A stretch of DNA of 64,000 nucleotides from Paenibacillus silvisoli (GCF_030866765.1 NZ_CP133017.1:1765001-1829000), one strand, 5' to 3'. Shown: positions 8,564 to 17,523, numbered from the stretch's first letter. Translations and numbers: made by a program. The notes: generated by a model not told the origin, from the sequence alone.

Positions 8564-9190
8564 ATGATTTATTTGCTGCATAAACAGGTTGATCCGCAGA
8601 AGTGCCCGATTTTATATGAAACAAGATTTGACGATGCGCAAGAGCTGGAGAACTGGCGCTCGTGCAGCGGCGAATGGTGGGTGGAGAACGGTTGGCTGAA
8701 CGGCCGCAATCCGTTGAACGCGCCGGGCGTTTTGCTGAGCAAGCAGGATTTTCCCGGCAACGTGCTGGTCGAGTTCGAGGGGCGCACCGTATTGCCGAGC
8801 ACGCATGACATTAACTTAATGTGGAATTGCAGCTGGGACGAGGAGAAAAACATGCGCGGCGCCGCTTACGTGGCCGGACTCGAAGGCTGGTGGGAAGGTA
8901 AAATCGGGCTCGAGAAGTCGCCGGACTATCTGCTGAATGCGGCGACGCCGCTGTTTGATTTCGAACCGGGCCGGACGTACCGCATTCAAGCGGGCAGCAT
9001 CGACGGACACTGCTTCGTTTGCGTCGACGGCAAGCTGCTGCTGGAGCTGACGGATTACGAGCCGATCGATTCGAGCGTTCATGCGAAAGTAGGGTTCGAG
9101 GCGTATGCCAGCTATATTCAAGTTCGCAATGTGAAGGTCCGTTCAATGGAGTGGGAGCCCCGTAAACGCTCGTACCCGGCTGAATTTTAA
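8564..9190 (+). CDS. Concanavalin A-like (DUF1961/YesU-like) sugar-associated protein
   Basis: 208 aa. It begins with a typical beta-jelly-roll opening (YETRFDDAQELENWR) and has many aromatic residues (SGEWWVENGWLNG, GLEGWWEG). A closing segment VGFEAYASYIQVRNVKV is characteristic of concanavalin A-like or DUF1080/DUF1961 proteins found beside sugar catabolism genes. No signal peptide is seen. TGGAGG precedes the ATG. It is 20 bases from the TIM-barrel isomerase gene, so the two probably act on the same sugar or glycoside. The exact substrate cannot be read from the sequence. Confidence 0.65.
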   Translation: MIYLLHKQVDPQKCPILYETRFDDAQELENWRSCSGEWWVENGWLNGRNPLNAPGVLLSKQDFPGNVLVEFEGRTVLPSTHDINLMWNCSWDEEKNMRGAAYVAGLEGWWEGKIGLEKSPDYLLNAATPLFDFEPGRTYRIQAGSIDGHCFVCVDGKLLLELTDYEPIDSSVHAKVGFEAYASYIQVRNVKVRSMEWEPRKRSYPAEF

Positions 9191-9210
9191 AAAATAGGAG
9201 GATATAAACG

Positions 9211-9969
9211 ATGAACTCACCGAAGCTAGGTCTGATCGGCATTATGCATGAAGAGATGAAAGCGGATTTATGGGGGACGCTCCGCCGGATCGCGGAGATC
9301 GGTTATAAAGGGATCGAAGGCGCGGAATTGCTGCTGCCCGGCGATACGGCGGAAAATGTCCGCCGCTTCAAGGATCTCGGCCTGCACGCCATTACGTTCA
9401 GCGCAAGCCGCGAGTCGCTGCGCGGCGAGCTCGATTCGGTCATTGCGAACGCGAAGGCGGTCGGGTCCTCTAACGTGACCGTATGGTGGGCGCCGTGCAG
9501 CTCCAAGGAAGAGCTGCTGCAGGATGCGGAGCTGTACAACGCGGCAGGGGCAAGGCTGGCGGAGGAAGGCATCAAGCTCTGCTACCACAATCACGATCAC
9601 GAGTTTCTGAATGTGTTTAACGGCGTGTCCGCCATGGATATTTTAGTGGAATATACCGATCCCAAGTCCGTTTTCTTCGAAATGGACGTCGCCTGGATTA
9701 CGATGGGCAAAGCCGATCCGGTTCAAGTGCTGCGCAAAATGGCCGGCCGCGTGCCTTCCATCCATCTGAAGGACGTATACGATACGAACCAAAAAGGCTG
9801 CTGGACGACCGTCGGCACGGGCGTTGTCGATCTCGCAGGCTCGATTCGCGCGGCAGCGGAAACCGGCGTGGAATGGATGGTCGTCGAACAGGACGAGCTG
9901 CGCAATCTGTCGCCATATGAAACCATAACGGCCAGCTATTTGAACTTGAAAGAAGCGGGGCTTCTTTAA
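9211..9969 (+). CDS. Sugar phosphate isomerase/epimerase (xylose isomerase-like TIM barrel)
   Basis: 252 aa. It shows the AP-endonuclease-2/IolE-type barrel with metal-binding motifs CYHNHDHEF near residue 128, EMDVAWITMG near 155 and IHLKD near 188. Glu and His residues in these motifs usually bind a divalent metal. AGGAGG lies upstream of the ATG. It resembles the isomerase at 40131-40898 in layout, so the window holds two paralogues. The stop codon TAA is also the first three bases of a 184-base intergenic repeat element. Confidence 0.85.
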   Translation: MNSPKLGLIGIMHEEMKADLWGTLRRIAEIGYKGIEGAELLLPGDTAENVRRFKDLGLHAITFSASRESLRGELDSVIANAKAVGSSNVTVWWAPCSSKEELLQDAELYNAAGARLAEEGIKLCYHNHDHEFLNVFNGVSAMDILVEYTDPKSVFFEMDVAWITMGKADPVQVLRKMAGRVPSIHLKDVYDTNQKGCWTTVGTGVVDLAGSIRAAAETGVEWMVVEQDELRNLSPYETITASYLNLKEAGLL

Positions 9970-10150
9970 CGAACTCAAGAGCGCTTATTTTGAGCGAAAT
10001 GGGGCTTTTCGGAACGTAACGAACTCCAGAAGCATTATTTAGGTGCCAGCAAGGTGTTTTTGCGGAAATTCGGGCAAATAGCGCCGCTGGAGTTCGTTAG
10101 ATGAGAAAACTAGCCTGTTTCTCGCAAATAAGCGCCATACGATTCGTTAG
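9967..10150. repeat. 184-base quasi-palindromic element, head type D, copy 1
   Basis: Two direct units begin at 9967 and 10017 (head TAACGAACTC followed by GCGCTTATTT or similar). Two inverted units end at 10100 and 10150. Spacing within each arm is exactly 50 bases. Linker sequence GAGCGAAATGGGGCTTTT follows the first head. The element could fold into a large double hairpin. No gene is present. Confidence 0.85.
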
Positions 10151-10241
10151 CTGGAAGCGTGACTGCAATCGCGAGGAAGCATGCTAACGTCCTTCGGACC
10201 ATTTCAATTTTCCATTTGCTTCAGAGAAGGCGAAGCAATCC

Positions 10242-10279
10242 AGGCCCATGCAATCGCGCATGGGCCTACTCGATTTTCT
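10242..10279 (+). terminator. Probable terminator
   Basis: AGGCCCATGC and GCGCATGGGCCT form a strong stem, followed by ACTCGATTTTCTTT. It lies about 60 bases upstream of the yyaC ribosome binding site and probably isolates it from upstream transcription. Confidence 0.65.
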
Positions 10280-10349
10280 TTCAAATCCGCGCGAATTTGA
10301 AGAGGGTGCGGCATTTCGTTACAATATATGATTAAAGGAGTCGTTGCGG

Positions 10350-10898
10350 ATGGGAACTCGGGCCAAAATGCGCAAACATCGAAGTGTCGACCCGGTTGCC
10401 CGCGAGCGTGCCGGCATCGAAGGCGTTGAGGCGCTGCTGCGCAAGGCGGCGGAACGGGAGCATGATCGCTCCAAGGTGGTCTTCGTCTGCATCGGCACGG
10501 ACTGCTCGACCGGCGACTCGTTCGGCCCTTGGGTTGGCTTGCTGCTTAAGGAAGCCGGCTGGCCGCACGTCGTGGGGACGCTGGAGCAGCCTTGCGATGC
10601 CGACCGGTACGAGGCGTTGATCGGCGGCATTTCGCCGGAGATGACAATCATTGCGATCGACGCCAGTCTAGGCAAAAAAGACGGGACGCCCAGCTATATG
10701 ATCGCCGAAGGCCCGCTGTTTCCGGCGCAAGCGGTCGGCAAACGGCTGCCGCCGATCGGCGATTACAGCATTGCGGGCATTGTCGCGCCGCACAGCGTCA
10801 AGCCGTACTGGGCGATTCAGCACGCCTCGCTATATGAAGTGATGGGGATGGCTCGCTCTGTGGCGGATACAATAAATAGGGTATGGCCGGAAGCTTGA
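10350..10898 (+). CDS. yyaC: Spore protease YyaC family (DUF1256)
   Basis: 182 aa. The central motif VFVCIGTDCSTGDSFGPWVG and the later IAIDASLGKK and YSIAGIVAPHSVKPYWAIQ are typical of the YyaC/DUF1256 family, which is related to the germination protease Gpr and is found in spore formers. The ATG at 10350 is chosen over the upstream TTG at 10344 because AAAGGAG ends ten bases before it. The gene stands alone, with its own upstream terminator. Its presence supports a sporulating host. The precise role of YyaC in spores is not settled. Confidence 0.85.
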   Translation: MGTRAKMRKHRSVDPVARERAGIEGVEALLRKAAEREHDRSKVVFVCIGTDCSTGDSFGPWVGLLLKEAGWPHVVGTLEQPCDADRYEALIGGISPEMTIIAIDASLGKKDGTPSYMIAEGPLFPAQAVGKRLPPIGDYSIAGIVAPHSVKPYWAIQHASLYEVMGMARSVADTINRVWPEA

Positions 10899-10952
10899 TA
10901 GAGAGCGCGTCCGGCAGCAATTCAATATGGAGCTTTGAGAGGATGAAGGTTC

Positions 10953-11789
10953 ATGACGAAGAAGCAGCTTTCTCTGGCCAATAACGTTTTTCAACTGCCG
11001 GGCGGCGAAACGATCGCCTATTATGATTCCGCGCCTCAATCAGGCGAGTCGGCAGCAGCAGCCATCGTGCTGCTGCACGGATTTTGCGGGAGCTCCGCCT
11101 ACTGGGCGGAGGTTGTTCCGGCGCTGGCGGCCTGCGGCCGGGTCATCGCCCCGGATTTGCGCGGGCATGGGGGCAGCTCGGCGCCTCGGCAATCCCCCTA
11201 TGAGATGGAGCGGTTTGCGGAGGATTTGCTGCTGCTTGCGCGAGAGCTCGGCCTAGCGCCGTTTCATCTATTCGGCCACTCGCTAGGCGGTTATGTATCG
11301 CTCGCATTTGCGGAGCGGCAGCCGGAGCTGCTGAAGTCGTTCGGACTTGTCCATTCCACGGCAAAGCCGGACAGCGAGGAAGCAAAAGGAAACCGAGACA
11401 AAGCGGCTGCATCGCTGCTCGCCGACGGAATCGGTCCATTCGTCGAAGGGCTGGTGCCAAAGCTGTTCGCGCCGGAGCATCGGACGTCGATGACGGATGC
11501 CGTCACGCATATCGTGGAGATCGGCCGCGGCACTTCGGCAGCCGGAGCGGCCGCGACGGCGCTTGGCATGAAGGCGCGCCCGGATCGAACGGCGGTGCTG
11601 GAGGGTCTGGATGTGCCTCGTCTGCTCGTCGCGGGCTCCGAGGATGCGGTCATCGCCCCGGCGAATACGTTCACGGTGGACGGTCCGCATGTGACGCAGT
11701 CCCTGCTGGAAGGCTCCGGACATATGAGCATGATCGAAGCGCCGGAACAGCTGGCTGGCGAATTGATCAGCTTCCTGAAGTCGGTTTAA
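10953..11789 (+). CDS. Alpha/beta hydrolase
   Basis: 278 aa. The oxyanion segment LLHGFCGSSAYW is near residue 40, the nucleophile elbow GHSLGGYVSL near 110, the acidic residue in VAGSEDAVI near 230, and the catalytic His in GSGHMSMIE near 256. It is cytoplasmic by appearance. The substrate is not predictable; carboxylesterase or haloperoxidase-like chemistry is possible. It is the first of three closely spaced genes (10953-13686) that may form an operon; gaps are 36 and 16 bases. Confidence 0.85.
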   Translation: MTKKQLSLANNVFQLPGGETIAYYDSAPQSGESAAAAIVLLHGFCGSSAYWAEVVPALAACGRVIAPDLRGHGGSSAPRQSPYEMERFAEDLLLLARELGLAPFHLFGHSLGGYVSLAFAERQPELLKSFGLVHSTAKPDSEEAKGNRDKAAASLLADGIGPFVEGLVPKLFAPEHRTSMTDAVTHIVEIGRGTSAAGAAATALGMKARPDRTAVLEGLDVPRLLVAGSEDAVIAPANTFTVDGPHVTQSLLEGSGHMSMIEAPEQLAGELISFLKSV

Positions 11790-11825
11790 CCTGCGGCAAG
11801 CGTTACTTGGAGAGGAGAGGCGCCG

Positions 11826-12482
11826 ATGTTTCAACGGGATTATTTTATGCGGATGATCGAGCAAATGGGTCAGGTGGTTGGCCAAGTAATGGGGCTGAAG
11901 CAGCAGCGCAAGCATGAGGAGGCGCTGCTTGTCATCGACGAGCTGCTCGACCGGCAGTTTCGGATGAACGGGAAGCTGATCCGGCAGCTGTCGGATGCGG
12001 ATATCGTGCGTCTGATGACGACGAACGGCGTCGTCGAAACGGCGAACCTGCATGCCATCGCGCTGCTGATTAAGGAAGAATCCGAGCTGCTGACGGAGCT
12101 CGGCAGACCTGAGCAAGGATTTCCGCTGCGGTTAAAAGCGTTCCATCTCTTCATGAGGCTGGCGATTATGGACGCCCCGGCGCTGCTGCGCACGCCGACG
12201 GAGGAAGCCGCGGAGCTCGACGCGGAGCTCGGCGTCTACGAGCTGCCGCGGGATACGAAGCTGCTGATGTGGGAATGGCATGAAACGGACGGCCGGTATG
12301 ACGAAGCCGAGAACGTGCTGCATGAGCTGCTGGAAGACGGCGCCGTAAGCGGCGGGGAGGCGGTTGATTTCTACCGCAGGCTGCTGCTGCTGCCGGATGA
12401 GACGCTCGCGAAAGGCGGTTTGCCTCGCGATGAGGTGAACGATGGATTGGAACGGATTTTGAACGAGTTGACGGAAGCTTAG
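11826..12482 (+). CDS. Helical-repeat conserved hypothetical protein (DUF6483-like)
   Basis: 218 aa, almost entirely helical. It begins FQRDYFMRMIEQMGQVVGQV, and repeated helix pairs (LGRPEQGFPLRLKAFHLF, TDGRYDEAENVLHELLED) resemble TPR-type units. I believe this matches a Firmicute family known as DUF6483, but that name is from memory. AGGAGAGG precedes the ATG. It sits between an alpha/beta hydrolase and a methyltransferase. A scaffold or adaptor role is an inference only. Confidence 0.6.
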   Translation: MFQRDYFMRMIEQMGQVVGQVMGLKQQRKHEEALLVIDELLDRQFRMNGKLIRQLSDADIVRLMTTNGVVETANLHAIALLIKEESELLTELGRPEQGFPLRLKAFHLFMRLAIMDAPALLRTPTEEAAELDAELGVYELPRDTKLLMWEWHETDGRYDEAENVLHELLEDGAVSGGEAVDFYRRLLLLPDETLAKGGLPRDEVNDGLERILNELTEA

Positions 12483-12498
12483 GAGTGGACGGATCAGC

Positions 12499-13686
12499 AT
12501 GGAGAGCAAGGAGCAATGGAAATCGGAATTGAGGCAATGGGTAGAAGGCGGGCAGCTGCGGCAAGCCACCTTCAGCCAGCTCCGCAGCAAGGAAGGCGGA
12601 GCGCCTGCCAAAACGGTCATCAGACCGATCGAGCTGAAAGGGGCGCTACATTATCAATTTCAATATTACATCGATAATAAAGTGACCCACGAGAACATCC
12701 CGCAGCCGGAGGCGGCCGAACGCATCGCCTCATGGCTCGAGCAGCATTACAAGCAGGCGCTGTTCAAGACGAACGACGCGGATGTACAAATCCTGTTCTC
12801 GAAGAAAGGCAAAGCGTCGGTCGTCACGAAGCCGGCAACGGCAAAGCAGGATACCGAGTCGCTGACCCATAACAGACAGAAGCAGCGCGTCGTGCAGGAA
12901 GGCGAAGCGGCGCCGTTCATGGTGGAGCTCGGCATCATGACGAAGGACGGCCAAGTGATCGCGAAGAAGCAGGATAAGTTCCGTCAGATCAACCGGTTTC
13001 TGGAGATGGTGACGGATGTCCTTCCGCACTTGCCGGCCGATCGGGAGCTTACCATCGTAGACTTCGGCTGCGGCAAGTCATACTTGACGTTCGCGCTCTA
13101 TCACCTGCTAGCGGTGAAGCAGCAGCGGCGAATTTCGGTCGTAGGCTTGGACTTGAAGGCCGACGTCATCGCGTTTTGCTCGGAGCTAGCGCATAAGCTT
13201 GGCTATGACAACCTGAAATTCCAGGTCGGAGATATATCGCAATACAAGGATCAATCCAGCGTCGATATGGTCGTTACGCTGCATGCCTGCGACACGGCGA
13301 CGGATGCCGCGCTCGTTAAGGCGGTGGAATGGGGAGCATCGGTCATTCTGTCGGTACCGTGCTGCCAGCACGAGCTGTTCCGTCAAATCCGCAACGATGC
13401 GATGGCGCCGCTGCTCTCGCACGGCCTGCTGAAGGAGCGGTTCTCCGCGCTGGCGACGGATGCGATCCGCGCTCAATTACTCGAGGTGGTTGGCTACCGG
13501 ACGCAGCTGCTCGAGTTTATCGATCCGGAGCATACGCCGAAAAACATGCTCATACGCGCCGTCCGCGCTTCGGGAGGATCGGCCGAGACGGAACGCAAAT
13601 GGCGGGAGTATCTTGTTTTCCGCGATATGCTGCAGGTGACGCCTTATTTGGAGAAAGCGCTTGGCGAGCGTCTGCCCCAGGGCTGA
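12499..13686 (+). CDS. Class I SAM-dependent methyltransferase
   Basis: 395 aa. An N-terminal region of about 150 residues precedes a Rossmann methyltransferase domain. The SAM-binding loop VDFGCGKSYLTFALYH is near residue 190, followed by VVGLDLKAD and MVVTLHACDTATD. SVPCCQHELF near 280 contains a Cys pair. This arrangement fits the Methyltransf_32 family, which includes proteins suspected of RNA methylation. Last gene of the 10953-13686 group. A terminator hairpin overlaps its 3' end. Confidence 0.8.
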   Translation: MESKEQWKSELRQWVEGGQLRQATFSQLRSKEGGAPAKTVIRPIELKGALHYQFQYYIDNKVTHENIPQPEAAERIASWLEQHYKQALFKTNDADVQILFSKKGKASVVTKPATAKQDTESLTHNRQKQRVVQEGEAAPFMVELGIMTKDGQVIAKKQDKFRQINRFLEMVTDVLPHLPADRELTIVDFGCGKSYLTFALYHLLAVKQQRRISVVGLDLKADVIAFCSELAHKLGYDNLKFQVGDISQYKDQSSVDMVVTLHACDTATDAALVKAVEWGASVILSVPCCQHELFRQIRNDAMAPLLSHGLLKERFSALATDAIRAQLLEVVGYRTQLLEFIDPEHTPKNMLIRAVRASGGSAETERKWREYLVFRDMLQVTPYLEKALGERLPQG

Positions 13687-13708
13687 CGCTCGCAAGGCGT
13701 TTTTTTTC
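13664..13708 (+). terminator. Rho-independent terminator overlapping a gene end
   Basis: GCGAGCGTC and GACGCTCGC pair across the stop codon of the methyltransferase gene and are followed by a run of eight T. Confidence 0.8.
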
Positions 13709-13783
13709 TCATGTTACTAAAGGTAACAAGTTTATTGTCGGACAAATAAGCAGTGTGATAGAATAAAGAAGCATATAAGCAGA

Positions 13784-15508
13784 ATGTCCCAGGTCTTTTT
13801 GCGCATAAACAATTTGATAGTAATTTGGGTGAAGCAGATGGAACTGATGACAGGGCTGGATTTAAGCCTATTTCTTTTTTTATTCGCCATTTTCATCTAT
13901 GTGTTTGCTACCAACATCATTACGACCCAGCATAAAGTCTACCTGCTCTTCCACTTCTTCATGATGATATGGCCGCTTGGCCAGGTCGGCGTCCACACGA
14001 CAGATCAACCACACCTCCAGATCCTTTACATAAATACTTCCTTTGTCGGGTTATCGATGCTAGGCTTCGGTTGGCTCCTGTTTACGAAATTTTTGGTGAA
14101 TGTCACCTATAGGCCGAGCCGAAAAGCGCTTATGCTCATGCTGATGCCGTCGCTGCTCGTTTCAGCCGGCGTCATTTGGAATCCTTGGCATGCGTTTATA
14201 TCAACCGTGAACGACGGGTATGAGCAGCGGACATACGGGCCGATATTTTGGGCGATGGTCATCGTTTTGCTATCCTACTACGTCTACTCCCTGCGCATTC
14301 TGTTGAAAGCGTTCCGCACGCGCCAGCTGCCGCAGGACCGTGTTCGCATTGCCAATGCCATTACCGGGATCATCATTATGGTGGCGTTTCCGCTGCTTGA
14401 TTTGATGCTGAACGTGGTGTTCGACCCGTGGCTGCCGGTTATTCCCGGCCTGACGTCGCTCGGAATCGTGCTCTCGGATCTCTACTTCGTGTTTTCGCTG
14501 AAAAAGCACCGTTCGCTCGATTTGGTCAAAATCGCTCAGCAGGATGTGATGGATACGCTTTCCGTCGGCATCATCGTGCTGGACGAGCATGATCATGTCA
14601 TCGAAATGAATCAAGTCGTCAATCCGCGGCTTCAGGTCGCAGTCGGCGAGCTGCTGGATTTGGAAGAAATGCTTGCCGGCTTCACGATCGATCCGGCGAA
14701 TGAGGAAGCTTTTCTGCATGCGTATCGGACGAGCCCTTCGCAGCGCATCCAAACGGAGATTACGCTGGAGTACGATTCGTCGCTCAAGCAGTATTTCTCG
14801 CTCCATGTCGGCCCGATCATCGTGAACGGCAGGCGCATCGGGAAAGTGGTGACCTTCCAGGATATATCGGAGCTGAAATGCCATATCCTGAAGTCGCAGG
14901 AGCACAATGCCTCGCTGCAGGAACGAAACCGGGCGCTCATCTATATGCAGGACGAGCTGTTCCAGGCCAATCGGAAGCTGGAGCAAATGGCGATTACGGA
15001 CAGCTTGACCGGCTGCTATAATCGCAGGTTTCTCATGCAGCAGCTGGAGCACGAGGTGCTGACGAACATCCGTTACAAAATTCCGTTCGCGCTCCTCCTG
15101 TTCGATATCGATCTGTTCAAGCTTGTTAACGATACGTACGGCCACGTCGTCGGCGACGAGGTCATCCGGCGAACGGCGGACGCGGTGCGAAGCTCGCTGC
15201 GCAGAACCGATATATTGGCGCGGTACGGCGGCGAAGAATTTACGGTCTACCTGCCGCACACGAACAAGGAGCAGGCGGAGATGCTGGCTCAGCGCATACG
15301 CGAGGTCGTAGAGAACAACGAAATTGCGATCGGGCGCGGACGCGCGCCGGTATCGGTCACGATCAGCATGGGAATGCTGGTTGTGGAAGAGCAGTCCGAT
15401 CTTCAGCTGGACGACGTGAAAGGTTACTTGCGAGATTTGTTCTCGAAAGTAGACTCGGCTTTATACAGGGCCAAGGATAACGGCCGCAATCGGGTTGTCA
15501 ATTTATAA
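13784..15508 (+). CDS. Membrane-bound diguanylate cyclase (7TM-PAS-GGDEF)
   Basis: 574 aa. The N-terminal 240 residues hold seven or so hydrophobic segments, as in the histidine-kinase 7TM sensor domain. A PAS-like domain (about 255-370), a coiled linker (QEHNASLQERNRALIYMQDEL) and a GGDEF domain follow. The catalytic motif is RYGGEEF (482-486 for GGEEF). An allosteric I-site RRTD lies five residues before it, so product inhibition by c-di-GMP is expected. It makes c-di-GMP from two GTP. An alternative start is the ATG at 13838. First gene of a c-di-GMP cluster, with 12 bases to the next cyclase. Confidence 0.9.
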   Translation: MSQVFLRINNLIVIWVKQMELMTGLDLSLFLFLFAIFIYVFATNIITTQHKVYLLFHFFMMIWPLGQVGVHTTDQPHLQILYINTSFVGLSMLGFGWLLFTKFLVNVTYRPSRKALMLMLMPSLLVSAGVIWNPWHAFISTVNDGYEQRTYGPIFWAMVIVLLSYYVYSLRILLKAFRTRQLPQDRVRIANAITGIIIMVAFPLLDLMLNVVFDPWLPVIPGLTSLGIVLSDLYFVFSLKKHRSLDLVKIAQQDVMDTLSVGIIVLDEHDHVIEMNQVVNPRLQVAVGELLDLEEMLAGFTIDPANEEAFLHAYRTSPSQRIQTEITLEYDSSLKQYFSLHVGPIIVNGRRIGKVVTFQDISELKCHILKSQEHNASLQERNRALIYMQDELFQANRKLEQMAITDSLTGCYNRRFLMQQLEHEVLTNIRYKIPFALLLFDIDLFKLVNDTYGHVVGDEVIRRTADAVRSSLRRTDILARYGGEEFTVYLPHTNKEQAEMLAQRIREVVENNEIAIGRGRAPVSVTISMGMLVVEEQSDLQLDDVKGYLRDLFSKVDSALYRAKDNGRNRVVNL

Positions 15509-15520
15509 GGGGGCTTGCGA

Positions 15521-16207
15521 ATGTCGCGTAACGGTCGTCTTACAGCATGTGCCGCATCTTGTGGAGCAACGCTAGCAGCAGCAGGTTTATGCCTACTCGC
15601 AAGTAAGACACCATCGCCATTCGCTGCTTCGATTGGTATCGCTGTTTTTGCAGCAATTACTATACCGATAGGTTACGCGCTGGGCTTAAAGTACGACCGG
15701 CTCCAGGCGGCAGCCTCTACCGACAGCGTGACCGGGGTTTATAACCGCCGCTTTCTTGAATCGATATTTAAGAAGCTGCAGAAGAAAGCGCTCCGCACCA
15801 GAAAGCGCATGACGGTTATATTAATGGATGTGAACGATTTCAAAGAAGTCAACGACCGAATGGGCCACAGCCAGGGCGATCATGCTTTGAAGCTGATTGC
15901 GGGCGCGCTGGCCGCGAGCGCGGAACGCGGCGAGCTGATCGGCAGATGGGGCGGCGATGAATTTATGATGATTTGCCCCTATGCCGACGAGAAAGGCATC
16001 GACCGTGTCATTAAGCAAATCCATGAGCAGTTATTCGGTATTTCCGTTCGGACCGGATTGCGCCTGTCGGTATCGGCCGGATATGCCGTCTTCCCGGATC
16101 AGGGAACGGAGTTAGGCCAGCTGACGGCATCCGCCGATAAAAGAATGTATGCCGAGAAGCATGTCCGCAAAGCGCAGCTGAGCGAACCGGCGGCGCTGCA
16201 GGCATAG
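15521..16207 (+). CDS. Diguanylate cyclase with short membrane anchor (GGDEF)
   Basis: 228 aa. Two hydrophobic stretches near the N-terminus (about residues 10-28 and 35-55) are followed directly by a GGDEF domain. The motif GRWGGDEF is at about 142-148. The position of the I-site (four residues starting five before GGDEF) reads ERGE, so the RxxD inhibitory site is absent. This cyclase may therefore be free of product inhibition, unlike its upstream neighbour. The ATG at 15521 is preferred over TTG at 15515 because AAGGGGG is correctly spaced for it. Confidence 0.9.
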   Translation: MSRNGRLTACAASCGATLAAAGLCLLASKTPSPFAASIGIAVFAAITIPIGYALGLKYDRLQAAASTDSVTGVYNRRFLESIFKKLQKKALRTRKRMTVILMDVNDFKEVNDRMGHSQGDHALKLIAGALAASAERGELIGRWGGDEFMMICPYADEKGIDRVIKQIHEQLFGISVRTGLRLSVSAGYAVFPDQGTELGQLTASADKRMYAEKHVRKAQLSEPAALQA

Positions 16208-16241
16208 GAAGCGAGCAAGCGATAAAGGCGGGATTTTACCG

Positions 16242-17324
16242 ATGAGAAAGGTTCATATTGGCTCCGTTAAGCCGGGAGAAAAGCTGGCTCGCCCCATTTT
16301 TCAGGAGAATGGAAATATTTTGTTAGGCGCCGGCATGGAGCTGAACCAACGGTTTATCGACCGGTTGGAAGGCTTAGGCATCGATATGCTCTACATCGAT
16401 GATCCCTTGACCGAAGGATTGGAGCCGACGACGGCTATTCAAGACAATACCCGGAAAGCGGCGTCGGAAGCGATTTACAAAACGATGAACGGCTTGATGG
16501 ATCAGCCGGTTACGAAAGGCAGGACCATCGCGCCGGAGCTTGGCCGCACCTTCCGCAAAGTATTCGGCGACATCGTGCAGGACCTGATTCGGCGCGAGGA
16601 AGTGATGGTCAGTCTGACCAATATCCACGTGGCCGATAGCTACCTCTTCCAGCATTCGTTGAACGTGACGATACTAGCCGGCATCATTGGCCTGGCCAAA
16701 GGCTACAACCGGATGCAGCTCGAGGAGCTGGGGATGGGCGCACTGCTCTTCGATATCGGGATGACGCGGCTGCCGAAAGAGATTTTGACGAAGACGACGG
16801 CGCTTACGGCCAGCGAGCGGAGCATCATGGAGAAGCATACCGAGGAAGGGTTCAACATCCTACGCGCGCAGCATGACATCAGCCTGCTGTCCGCGCACTG
16901 CGCGCTGCAGCATCACGAGCGGTTCGACGGCTCCGGCTATCCGCGCAAGCTGAAGCGAGACGAGATCCACGAGTACGCCCAAATCGTGGCGATTGCGGAC
17001 GTCTACGACGCGCTGACGTCGCCGAGGCCGCACCGCAGACGGTATACGCCTTCCGAAGCGATCGAGTTTCTGTTCGCGGCCGGAAACACGTATTTTCAAC
17101 TAGACTTGATCAAGCTGTTCTGCAAACATATTTCGATCTATCCCGTGGCAACAACGGTATTGCTGAGCTCCGGCCAAGCAGCCGTCGTTGCGATGAACGA
17201 CCCGCTCGCCGTTCACCGGCCGATCGTGCGCGTCATTCGGGAAGCGGACGGCTCTCCGCCGGTATCGGCCTATCAGATTGACCTCAAGAATGAACACAGT
17301 CTTATGATCGTGAAAGAATTGTAG
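16242..17324 (+). CDS. HD-GYP domain protein with altered HD dyad
   Basis: 360 aa. HD-GYP proteins normally hydrolyse c-di-GMP. The GYP part is intact (HHERFDGSGYP, residues 224-233), as are the His in HSLNV (138), the His in KHTEEG (199) and ADVYDALTS near 257. At the place of the canonical HDxGK, however, the sequence reads FDIGM (170-174): the dyad His is Phe and the Lys is Met. Loss of a metal ligand could reduce or abolish phosphodiesterase activity. It follows two cyclase genes with a 34-base gap. Confidence 0.85.
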   Translation: MRKVHIGSVKPGEKLARPIFQENGNILLGAGMELNQRFIDRLEGLGIDMLYIDDPLTEGLEPTTAIQDNTRKAASEAIYKTMNGLMDQPVTKGRTIAPELGRTFRKVFGDIVQDLIRREEVMVSLTNIHVADSYLFQHSLNVTILAGIIGLAKGYNRMQLEELGMGALLFDIGMTRLPKEILTKTTALTASERSIMEKHTEEGFNILRAQHDISLLSAHCALQHHERFDGSGYPRKLKRDEIHEYAQIVAIADVYDALTSPRPHRRRYTPSEAIEFLFAAGNTYFQLDLIKLFCKHISIYPVATTVLLSSGQAAVVAMNDPLAVHRPIVRVIREADGSPPVSAYQIDLKNEHSLMIVKEL

Positions 17325-17354
17325 CGAAGACGCTGCGAACGACAACCTCATAGT

Positions 17355-17455
17355 CTCAACGAAAGTGGCAAACTTACTGAAAAGTAAGGACGCAAAGTTA
17401 TAGGGTCTAATGTGCGCCGGAAGGCGAGCGAATGACAGCCTGACTGCCGAATTGA
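17355..17455 (+). promoter_or_regulatory. c-di-GMP-I (GEMM) riboswitch
   Basis: The conserved pieces occur in order: GTGGCAAAC, a short hairpin with a GAAA-type loop, GGACGCAAAG (17388-17397), GGGTCTAA, a second hairpin, and a closing ACAGCCTGACTGCCGA. This is the GEMM-I aptamer pattern. It lies between the HD-GYP gene and the PilZ gene, so c-di-GMP should control expression of a c-di-GMP receptor. Confidence 0.9.
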
Positions 17456-17523
17456 ACACCTGTCGAAATAAACGGGATTTCCAGCCTAACGGGGTGGAAG
17501 GAACGGATGAATCGGCAAGCTCG

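Noticed and set aside
8564-9190. Assignment of the ConA-like protein to a specific glycosidase family
   Set aside because: No catalytic residues of GH16 or related families could be placed, so only a fold-level call is given.
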